Shown here piece by piece: positions 43,155 through 54,000 of a stretch of DNA of 64,000 nucleotides (positions are counted from its first letter, which is position 1; every line of letters starts with the position of its first letter). The stretch covers positions 221,644 to 285,643 of the forward strand of contig NZ_JAVAMB010000007.1 in assembly GCF_030730925.1 (NCBI RefSeq). The letters run 5' to 3'. The translations under genes were made by a program, and so were the position numbers. The DNA comes from Flavobacterium sp. DG2-3 (GTDB lineage Bacteria > Bacteroidota > Bacteroidia > Flavobacteriales > Flavobacteriaceae). The notes under the pieces were generated by a model. It had not been told where the DNA came from. It worked only from the letters and a program-made list of their open reading frames with translations, and made no database searches.

Positions 43155-44201
43155 TTAGTAATTTTCTAATTTACTATGCACCTTCTCAATTTCCTTATCC
43201 ATATAAGCCTGAGCATAATGTACGTAACGATTAAAAGAAGTACTAGCATTACTATGTCCGCTTATTTTACGAACTAAATGCTCCGGCATCCCTAAAATAA
43301 GTAAAGTAGTAATTGCAGTTCGTCGCATCATATGAGAGCTCATTTTATCACAAAAACGATTTTTTACTGTGTCGGTCTTCTTGGTTAAGCGTTGCGTTTT
43401 TCCCTGCTTCTCTCTTGAAACTTCTATAACAGCAGTGAAACCTGCGAGTTCTCCTATATGTTTTAGACTTTTGTTGAAGTTAAATAAGCTGGTATTCCCA
43501 AAAAGAGTTGTTTTATTATTTGAAGTAGTATAGCGCTGGAAAATGGTTATAGCATAAGTAGAAAGCTTAATAAAACTAAATGTTTTTGTTTTTTTAGATT
43601 TAAGTTTTAGATACCATTCACCATCTATTTTCTCGAAGTTTTTATTAGTTAATAAAAAGATATCGGAGTAACGTAAACCTGTGGAACATCCAAAAACAAA
43701 GATATCTTTGATGCGCCTATAACTTGGTATTAAGGTTTGTTCAAATTCTTTATCATGAATTAAAAACTTTAATTGATCTGGAGAAAGTACAAAAATTTCA
43801 ATTTCTTCTTTACGGACATAAAACAAACGCTGAAAATCACCTGTATTTATATCTTTGTCATTTTTTAGATAATTAAAAAATACACGGATCACTTTGATAT
43901 TGGCTCCAACATAATTATCATGACAGCCTTTCTGATATAAAAAATCAGTAAATTTTTGATAGAATTTTTTCCAATAATTTTTTTCCGAAGCTAATTCTCT
44001 TTTATCAAGTTTAGATGCATCACAAATACGCAATTCGAATTTTGTATTACTAGAAAACTGAATAATATTATTTAATACATATTTGTAGTTTTGTATGGAA
44101 TCGAGTTTTATTCTTTCTCCGTTTTTTTTGAGTCGCTTTCCTTTCTCAGTTTCTTTTATGAATTGCTTGAATAATGGAATAATTTGACTCGGTTTTTTCA
44201 T
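43155..44201 (-). CDS. Tyrosine recombinase (site-specific integrase)
   Basis: A 348-residue tyrosine recombinase. The N-terminal SAM-like arm/core-binding domain covers about residues 5-130 (FKQFIKETEKGKR, YWKKFYQKFTDFLYQKG). The catalytic domain shows R177 (STGLRYSDI), a basic K in the KSKKTKT turn (about 202-206), H290 and R293 (SHMMRRTAI), H316 (ISGHSNAS) and Y326 (NRYVHY). All catalytic residues are present, so it should be active. It sits inside a 4.1-kb segment bounded by the 69-bp inverted repeats of two Rhs tips and is not next to other phage or conjugation genes, which fits a dedicated invertase. It could instead be a lone integrase that carried the segment in. Confidence 0.92.
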   Translation of the reverse strand: MKKPSQIIPLFKQFIKETEKGKRLKKNGERIKLDSIQNYKYVLNNIIQFSSNTKFELRICDASKLDKRELASEKNYWKKFYQKFTDFLYQKGCHDNYVGANIKVIRVFFNYLKNDKDINTGDFQRLFYVRKEEIEIFVLSPDQLKFLIHDKEFEQTLIPSYRRIKDIFVFGCSTGLRYSDIFLLTNKNFEKIDGEWYLKLKSKKTKTFSFIKLSTYAITIFQRYTTSNNKTTLFGNTSLFNFNKSLKHIGELAGFTAVIEVSREKQGKTQRLTKKTDTVKNRFCDKMSSHMMRRTAITTLLILGMPEHLVRKISGHSNASTSFNRYVHYAQAYMDKEIEKVHSKLENY

Positions 44202-44274
44202 GGTTCTAGTTTATGTCAAAAATACAATTTTAGGTAAAAGTTAGGTAAGAAGTATACTTTCAATTATAAAAAAT

Positions 44275-44304
44275 TATAAAAGAAAACCTCACATGGAGGT
44301 GAGG
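44275..44304 (-). terminator. Minus-strand terminator after the putative immunity gene
   Basis: Read on the minus strand, CCTCAC-CTCCAT-GTGAGG is followed by a U-rich run. It lies 91 bp after the stop of the 44395-45021 gene and closes the long leftward operon before the recombinase gene. Confidence 0.7.
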
Positions 44305-44394
44305 CATTCTCTAATTTTTCTTTTTTATCAAGATTCTTGAGCCAACGACACATTATTTTAGCAGTATGATTAACATAAAAGTCACTATTTATTG

Positions 44395-45021
44395 CTAATA
44401 ATATTTGTCAAATATCAAAACTAAAAAATCTTTATTTTTAAATATCAAGAAACTATCATCCTTGGAAAAAAGTAAATCTCTATCATATTCTTCATCAAGC
44501 AAAGTATTACAATTTTCATCAATCAATTTGATAGAATATTTTTTTGCTTCATTATCTTCAGAGACTAATGAATGTGTTAAAAAGAATGATTTTAAAAGAA
44601 GTACATTATTAAATCTATTTTCATTACAATCAAAAACTGTTCTTACTGAAGGTATCTTTTTAAAGACTATCTTATTTAAATTTCTTGAGTCTATTCTTTT
44701 ATTAACTACAATATTAATAAGTTTAAAACTGTTCTCGATGGTATCTTTTTGATAAGTTTCTTTTAAAAAATAATTATATCTATTTTTTGTGCTTGAAATC
44801 TTTTTCACAGTCACTGAATCATTCATATTTAATATACCTAATTTTAATTCATCAGAGGAATACACTTTGGAAAAAAAAACCAAGTTTCCCTTTTTATCTT
44901 TATAGCAATTATCAGCTGAGTAATTTAATTTTTGAATAAAAATATTATGTAATATTAAATTTTGAGAATATATTTTTGTAGTAGCATACATACAAAACAA
45001 AATAAATAATGCTTTTTTCAT
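44395..45021 (-). CDS. Exported protein of unknown function, candidate immunity to the Rhs tip
   Basis: A 208-residue protein starting at the ATG at 45021, which begins a signal peptide (MKKALFILFCMYATTKIYSQ). A longer frame to 45102 would run into the preceding gene. No known domain. It has many short beta-like strands (GNLVFFSKVYSSDELKLGIL, SFLIFKNKDFLVLIF) and several lysines. It begins 7 bp after the stop of the giant Rhs protein, exactly where polymorphic toxins place immunity genes. A periplasmic or lipid-anchored immunity protein would answer a toxin acting on the envelope. The assignment is from position only. Confidence 0.6.
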   Translation of the reverse strand: MKKALFILFCMYATTKIYSQNLILHNIFIQKLNYSADNCYKDKKGNLVFFSKVYSSDELKLGILNMNDSVTVKKISSTKNRYNYFLKETYQKDTIENSFKLINIVVNKRIDSRNLNKIVFKKIPSVRTVFDCNENRFNNVLLLKSFFLTHSLVSEDNEAKKYSIKLIDENCNTLLDEEYDRDLLFSKDDSFLIFKNKDFLVLIFDKYY

Positions 45022-45028
45022 AACTTTT

Positions 45029-48000
45029 TTAATTAAACTGCATAATAAGATTTGTGCCCGAATCTTTTTCAGATCTGATAGCTCGAGTATTTTGATAGTC
45101 AATATTAACTTTTACATTTTTATTAAGTCCTAACTCTTTAAAAATTGATTTCAATTTTAATAATCCAGTATAAAAAGCAGCCCTAGTATTTTCAACTGTA
45201 TTTGCCTTACCACTATAGGCATTTCCTGAGATTGTTATAGAGGTAATACCTGGACTATTATTTAAATTATTTACAATAGTTTTCAAAATTTTCTTCGCTG
45301 GGAAAGTGCCCACATTTCTATCTTTAAAATCAAAACCACCATTATCAACAGAAGGAAAAATCAGACCTTGCAAGTTTTGAGAAAGTACCTGACCTCTCTT
45401 AAAAACTGGAACGGCCGCTTTAATTTTGGGGGTACTAGATTTTGTTTTTTTGTCAACTATTGAAATGGCAGAAATCTCTGTTTCTTTAAAAATTTCCTCC
45501 TTGTGCTTTATAGCTATAACTGGTTTATCATCTTCTATTGGTGGAGGATTTATTTCTTTGCTATTATCATTAGGATCTACAGCTGGAATACTATAAATTC
45601 TAGTTGTAGAATTATATGATCTTAGCCAAGGTACATTACTGTATGTAGTTTCTGTTACTTCCGTTGGCGCACCAATATCCCCTTGTTCAAGAATTGTTTC
45701 ACCACTCTCGACAAAGCGTCCTTTACTTCCACCAGAATCCCAAATTTTCTTATTTACGATAGTTCCCCATTCTTTTATTATTATTATTTTCTTCCTTGTT
45801 TTGCATAATTCCTCCAATCCATCTAAGTCAATAGCCCAAATTGGTCTATTACCAGCAAATTGATAAGGTGTATAATATGGATATCCTGCAAAAAGCGGAT
45901 CCAATGACAAAAACCTTCCTATTCTGGCATCATATATCCTAAATCCATAATCGTATTGAACCCCTTCACCTTTTATTTCATCATCTTTCTCTTTCCCATT
46001 AAACCCATAACGGTAGCTGTCATCAGACTTATGTCTGTTAGGCACCAGCATTCCAAAAGGATAGTAATCTGAGTAACTAAATATATCTGGACTAAAGGTA
46101 GTAAAACCAACTGTATTTTCAGTCGATTCTACACTTGTTGTTACATTATCTAGTGTGTAAACATCGTCTACATCATCTTTAGCTCTAGTACGTGTCCATT
46201 GGATGCTACTAACAACACCAGCTGCTGTAAAAGTTATACTTTTTCTTCCAGAATTATTTTCTATCTGATTCTGAATACCAGTACCCGCATTTTGCACTTC
46301 TACTTTCAGTTCTGGACATGTTATTAAATCTAAATCATAAGATACCGTATACTTCTTCCCTGCTGTTGTTAACATCGTTAACATTACACCTTGCTTAGCA
46401 GCGCCTTCAGTAATTTTCAATTTGTTATCCTCAGGAACAGCTTGACCTGAAGTACCTCCCAATTTATACCAAGTAGTATTTCCTACAATAGTTTCCCATC
46501 CATTAAAATCATAATTGTTAAGCGTTTCTTGACCTGGTTCATTTGCAGCTCTAAACAATTTTCTATCGCTTATTACACTTAATACGTTTCCTAAGTGATT
46601 TGATAATTCGTAACGTTTGTCACCAACTAAACGAGTAGAAGTTTCTGGAACAGCTACAATAGTTGTTTCTCCTTCTCCTTGATCTAATCCTTCACAAGCG
46701 TCGCCAATACCATTATGGTTAGCATCTTCCTGCAATGGGTTTTTTGTTGTTTTACAGTTGTCACATGCATCTCCAATACCATCACCATCAGTATCTACTT
46801 GATCGTAATTTGGAATTGTAGGACAGTTATCACACTGTTTCAATACTCCGTTTACCATAACGTCATCTCCTCTTCCGTCTCCATCAGTATCAATCTGAAG
46901 CGGGTTTGGATAAGCGCAGTTGTCACAAACATCTCCTACTCCGTCTGGAGCATATCCTAATGCAATTTCAGTCGTATCTTCTTGTTTCGGGTTAAATACA
47001 TCTGGACAAATATCATCTTTATCTTTTACTCCGTCTGCATCACGATCACTTTCTGTTACACCACAGAATGTTGAAGCATAAGAAACATTACTTAATATCA
47101 TGTTTAAGCTTGTAGAAGAAACTGGCTGCCCCCCTGGACCTTCATCAAAACCAAACGCATTAATTTTTAACGGTTCTGTTCCTTTTCCGTTATCAATACT
47201 ATATGTGAAATCACACATTTCACTTAGTAAAGCTGGCAACTCTACGAACTCACCAGGTTTATCTTCTATTTTAACTTTACCTAATGTATTAGCAGGTAAA
47301 GTAATTTTTAAACGACCGTCATTTCTTTTTAAGTGTTCAGTGTTTTCACCATTTTTAAGCACTTCTGTTTTTGAAACTGTAGAATAAACGTTTCCATTTA
47401 ATACAATGACTACCTCATAAGCTGCCGTTTTTGAGTTTAACCTAACTTCTGCATTAAAATCAAATGCACTTTCTGGAATTGCTCCTGTTTTGGTGTCAAT
47501 TGTAAAATCTGTTCTCTCCAAAGTACTTCTAAAAGAGTATTTCTTTTTACCTTTTCTATTGTAATCATTGTGATTACGACGGTATTTATATAAAGATACC
47601 GTTGGCACATAACCAGTTAATTCATTTTTCTTAACGGTTAATAATACAGAGCTTCTATAAGAGAATGAATTCTTTTTTGGAAAACTTCCTTCTACAGAAG
47701 AACCATGTAACGCCGCAATCACATTATCCTGATCTTTAGGAGTAGCGGAATTAATTTTGAAATGAGAATTTAATGTAATTACTTTTGTTCTAGTTGTTTT
47801 ATTAACAAATAAATTTAATTTACTATTTGAATCTCCCCAAGCTGCAAAATCATCTTTGTAATCAAAACTCAAACCATAAGTTGGAGGAACGTCTTCTACC
47901 CCCTTCATCGCAACCATAGATCTTGCAGTCATTAAATTTGCTTTCTCTGCGAATAATGCAAAAGTTTCTCCTGAAATTTCTTTTGTTCGATCATATTGTT

Positions 48001-51000
48001 CGATACCTAGACGACTGCTTCCGTAGATGTTATGTTCTGCAAGATAATACTTAGAACCTGCACTATTGGTTATCATATCATAAGTACTCAAGACATTACC
48101 TTGCGCATCTCTTTCATAATATGTTGTCGTGCTAGAAGTTGGTGTAACAACTCTTTTAGATGCTCTATTACCTAATCCATCGTATTCAAAGCTTATTACA
48201 GTACCGTTCTTTTTAGTCACCTTGTTAACTTTACCGTCAACACGCCATTCAATATCAATTCCTTCCAATTTATCAGACGTTAACTGTCCAATTTCATCAT
48301 AAGTGTAGTTATCATCAGGCTGGCTATCTATATCTAACGATGTATCATTTGGATTTTTATCGTTATTTGTAAATACTCCCGCACCAACAGCGTCTTTTAC
48401 ATGCTGCAGCTGATTTGATCTTGTTTTATAATTATACGCTGAAGGATCTCTATCCAGATGCGTTATAGTTTTATAACTGTATGTCAAATTATCCATTTCG
48501 GCAATAGAACCGTCTGCTTTAGGAGCAAAAGCGTTCAATGCCATTAAATTTCCATTTCTATCATACTTGTAGCTTGAACTATATGAAGGATTTGAAACGC
48601 CAGCTAAAATAGATTTACTATTCATGCTCTTAATACGGTTCAACTGATCGTATGTATAGCTATTGTATTGAGAACCCATCGGGTTTCCGTTAAGATCCAA
48701 CAATGACGTTACCATATCCTTGATATTTCCATTGTACAGATTAGCAGTACTTTCTCGGTTTCCGCCATTAGTTAAGCTGAAAACAGTTGAATTCGTATTA
48801 TTTGATCTAGACAGATAATCTCCTTTATAGTAATTTAAAGCAAAACCGAAGGCATCTTTAGCTACATTTAATCCATCTTTGCCTGCATCTGTTTTATCAT
48901 TGTTTAATTCTTCTGAATTAACTCCTTTTAACCAGCCTTGAATTGTGTAGATATAATCTATTCCTTGAACTTGCTTATCTCCAATTTCTACACGAGCAAG
49001 AGGACCATGCTCATAATACAGATAATTGGCTTCTTTTTCCCAAACTGTATTGTCTTTACTCGTATAAACTTGCTTGATTCTATTATCAGCATCGTAATCA
49101 TATTTATGAATAAACTGATCTACTTTTTCTGGCTGATAGGTAACCTTATTAACATTTCCGCTTATCAAATCGTAGTCGTATACTACTTTTTTAATCTGCT
49201 GATTTAAGCCATTTAATACTGAGTTGTTATTGGTATGATGCAATAATTCTTTTACATTTCCATGCACATCATAGTCATACAAAATTGCATTATTATACCC
49301 CCCTGATGCTTGAACCGTAGTTGGTTCAGTAAGCAATTGATCAAAATACAATATAGCCGTAACTCTTTTTTGACTGTTGTTTACACCATAATCTGTGAAC
49401 CAGCTTTCTGAATTCTCCAAAGGATTATCATATATAGTCTTTGTTACCTGATCTGTTTTTGAAGCCACATTATAGGGATAATGATCATTAATAGCATTGA
49501 CTTTAATTAAAGTTGCATTTGGAGCAGTACTAACTGCCAATCTTCCTAATTCGTTAATTACCGCAGGAGTTTTTAATGTCAACTGACCAGCCTCCATAAT
49601 ACGACCTAATTTATCATAACGTATATAACTTAATTGAGAAGCTAATTTTTGTTTCGCATTTTGAGAAGCAATAATTCTTCCTAACTCGTCATAAGCAAAC
49701 TGACTTATTCCTCCATCTGGAGTTTCTTGCCATACTAACTGATTTAATGAGTTGTAACGATATTGAGTCTGCAACTCGTTTTTCGGTGCAACTTGCAATC
49801 CGTTTACATCAGCTAAATCAACTTTTTCACTATCATTTGCCCTTACTGTATTGATTGTAATATCTGAACCCGGCAATAATCTATCAACTCCTTCTGGCGG
49901 AACTGTTTGAATTAGGTTACCTGCCTGATCATAGTAATACAATGTGTATTGGTATTCTTTATCTGAAGCTGTTTTTGTCAGCGTTTCAGTAATTCCTTCC
50001 AATGCTTCTTTAGTATAGTTTCTTACAAACTCTTCGCGTTTAGCGGTATAAAATGCTTCTTCTAATTGTTGTTTGTTAGCTTCTTTTACAGTTGCTGCAT
50101 ATAATTCACAAGGTGTTTTTGTACCTGGATTTTCAGGCACTAAACTAAATCTTGGAATCATTACGGCAGGCACACATTTCTGGTAATCAGCAACATATTT
50201 ATCAGCAAATTGATTCCATGTTAATGCCTCTTCTGTAGGATTTGGCACATCAATTAGAACTAAATATTTAAAGTATTCGTCAATTACACCACGAGTATCT
50301 TTATTACCATAGTGTAATCTAGTAGCTCCAAATTTATTAATGTCTACAAATAATGCATTACTGCTTTTAATCGTTCCTTTTTTAAATTCTTTTAGTTTTG
50401 TTAAATAGTAGATATAATCGTCACTGATGTAACCAAAATTGGCTTCACAGAAAAACTTCCCATTATCATTTAATTTTTCAGGAAGTACGTAACCTGGAAT
50501 TATTGTATTCAAATCAGCTTTAAACAAACTCCACTTCTCTGCACAAACTACAGGTTCTGGAATTGCTGGAACACAAAGCTTTGGACATACTTCTTCTACT
50601 AAATCAGTTGATCTCACAATAGCTTTTGCTTCAGCAACAGATAAGTTATGTTCAAAAGTAGTTACTGTTCCGTCAGCATTTAAGCGTGCTTCATAATATG
50701 CTCTATTTCTTAATGGTACACTTGCTATTGAGTTTCTTGCCATCCTTGCTGTTCTAAGCGATTGCAATTTATACTCTAAAAATTCGCATACACCTGCTGT
50801 ATATCCCCAAGTTTCATCATAATTAACATAATTAAAAATGTTTACTTTACTAGTTTTTGCAATATTATTTATGTCTGTATAATAAACATTTACCCCAACA
50901 GTACCTGAAACATCAATGTAATTGATTTTCTTAAACAAATTAGCATTCACTTGCAAACTTATGAAGGCATCTGTTTGACCTGTGCTATTTTTAAAATGAA

Positions 51001-54000
51001 TTTGGAAATAAGGATTCCCTCCACCATTAGGGTTAGATTTAGTAACTGAAAAAGTTGTTAATTCAATAGGTGTGTTGTACGTTTCTGGATTCTCTTCTAA
51101 ATAAATATTTCTAGCTACCTGAAATTTTTCTATTAAACCTAATTCTGTTATAAAACGATTCATCACAGAACTTGAAGCAGAATTTCTATACTGTCCAAAT
51201 GAGTTTAATTCAATTGCTTCATTAATAACCGCTCTTAAATTATCTTCATATTTAAGCTCCACATCTTCTGGAATTTTACAAGTATTTATTCTTGTAATAT
51301 CACAAACGTCACCTAGCTTGTTACCATTTGTATCTTTTTGATCTGGGTTTGGAACAAATGGACAGTTATCACATAAATCGTTTATACCATCTCCATCGGT
51401 ATCAATTGTACCGCAAGGATTGTCACAAGCGTCTCCTATCCCATTGTTGTTGGTATCTTTTTGATCTGGATTTGGAAAATCTTTACAATTGTCACAATTA
51501 TCAAAAACACCGTCACCATCGCTATCAATAGTACCACAAGGATTTGGAGAATTTCCATCACAAGCATCTCCAATACCATCATTATCACTATCTCTTTGAT
51601 CAGGATTTGGAGTATTTTTACAATTGTCGCAATCATCCATAACACCATCACCGTCACTATCAACTACACCACATGGGCTAGTAACATCGCACTCGTCACC
51701 AATTCCATCTCCATTGTAGTCGTTTTCACCACATACCGAACAACAAGTAAAGTATAAAGGTCTTTTGTTATTTCCTGTCGAAATTCTAGCATTAATCTGG
51801 CGTAAACCAATTAATCCTCGAAGTCTTACTTTAACTAAATTGTATGGACTATTGATTAATAAATCTCCAACTGAAATTCTTGAAATTGCTTTGCTTCCTA
51901 AAGCATGAGAACCAAAATTAAGCGCTATACGTTTTTCTCCATTTACAGAAATATCAGCCTGATTTCCAGAATTATTCCATGTAACTGCATCTCCAGGCTG
52001 TATACCAAAATAATCATGAAGATAACTTCCTGCAAAAGCTCCATTTGCTGTAATATCTAAATTTGAGTTTCTTAATGTATTTTCACGCTGTAAAGTCAAC
52101 ACTAAATTATTAAAAGCTTCACTAAATCTTTCTTGTTTTCCACAAGTAACGTCAGCTTTTAAAGGATAATAATCTGCAATATTTATTTTGGTTGTACCTT
52201 GTACAAGAACCTCTTCTGGAGTTTTACAAGTTTCATTGCTTCCTTTTCTTTTTATAGTAGCAATAATTTGAAATTTATATGTTCCTAAATCTTTATCATA
52301 CGACTTTGGAATGTAATATAAATTCTTAAAATCTATAACGTCAGCCCAATTAAGACTGTTGCTTCCTGTACCACACGGATTAACATGTGCATTCTCATTT
52401 ACAAACTGTAAAGTAATAGGTGTTGCAATTGATGCGCCTCCTCTAACAAAACCAATAGATAGCATATTTGATGCATCTTTTGCGCTTGTAATTCCAGGAA
52501 TTTCATTTGATGCTCCTAATATAAAAGTAGGATATACCTGGGCATTAAAAAGACTGCGCGTCAAATATGGCATGCTGGTGGTTGGTATCGGATTTGTTAC
52601 AATTAACCCCTGATCCTGAATCTTTGGATCTACCATTCCTTTTAAGAAATTTTCAAGTGCTAAAAATCCTGGACTTTTTCCTGTTTCTAAATAAATTTTT
52701 GTTTCAGCTTCTGCTGTTGCAGCTGCCAAAATATCCATATCATCCATGCTAGAATCATAGCCATAATCTGCTCCTACAAAACGTTTTGTTTTTGTTGCAA
52801 ACAATGTATAAAGCTCATCTGAGCAAACTAAATTTATTCCTGTACTAGCTGGAGTAGTTGGTATTGCTACTTTATCAGGATCTGGTGCTAAAGCTATTAA
52901 CTTCTCAAGTCTTTCATAATTTGTATCTGAATAACCTGATGTAACTCCAGTATATTTTTTTAATATGGTTACAAAATTATCTGAGCTATCAGGATTTCCG
53001 ATGCACTCATTATAGTTATTGTGCTTTATGGCATCTATATGCGCCAAAACAGTACGTGTTTTATCTTTTAATCCAATGTAGTAAGCTTTAAAATTGGCCC
53101 AAATTCTTTGCTTGGTATTTAACTCTACTATATTTCCTGTGCTTCCAAGAGTTCTGATTTTATCTAATAATCCTGATTGTGTAAGGCTTAAAAAATTTGC
53201 AAAAGCAGATTCATGAGCAATTCCATTAGAATAATAAGCAAAGTAATAAGCTGTTTGAAGCATATTCATACTCTTTCCTCCTGCTTTCATACCATCATAA
53301 TTTGATGTTAAAGCTTCGCGCATGATATCTCTTCTAACTGCAAAATCTTCGTTTGTTTCTTGCAAGAAGTCATTTTTAGAACTGTAGAATGGATCATTTG
53401 TAGCATTAATATTCAACAATTGCTCTAATACACCTCCAGCCGCAAAGATTGCTTCATTTGGCTGAGTCATTTCCTCAGTGTAATATTCTTTTTCAAGTAA
53501 ATCAGCATCAAATGCGTTTGAATTTATACCTGCAGAATTTTGCTTCATGCAAAGTCCTAAATTATATTTATAATATTGATATTCCGGGTGAAACTTAACA
53601 AGAGCATTTGCCCAGCTACTTTGCCAGATACTTACAAAATAAGCAACATCTTTTAGATATTTTGGTTCTACTAAATAATCATTTGGATCGTCACTATTTG
53701 GATCGCGATCATTATTAGTTAAGATAATATCTTCTAATGCTGGCTCGTAAATATTTGCTTCTGGCTTTCCAGGAACTGTACTTACTAATTTTACTTTAAT
53801 TTTTGAAACCGATCCATCGTCATTTTTATAAAATCCTCCATCAGGATTTTTCCACGTATTATTTGAAATTTTTACTGTTACATCCTGATTTGTATCTTCA
53901 TCTCTATACGTTTCAGTATGGAAACCACCGTATGACAAATCATTATTAACATTAAAAATACTTAAAGGATCTAGTGGAGCATCTATGTCTTCATTTGCTT

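Noticed and set aside
43155..44201. Recombinase as evidence of a prophage or conjugative element
   Set aside because: No phage structural, replication, mobilisation or conjugation genes lie nearby, and no tRNA-like attachment site was seen around it.
51300..51750. Possible CRISPR array in the TSP3 repeat DNA
   Set aside because: The repeat units are irregular, in frame and encode calcium-binding loops. No CRISPR-like repeat/spacer pattern or cas gene is present in the window.
51328..51757. Open frames on both strands over the TSP3 repeats
   Set aside because: They are low-complexity shadows of the aspartate-rich repeat of the giant Rhs gene.
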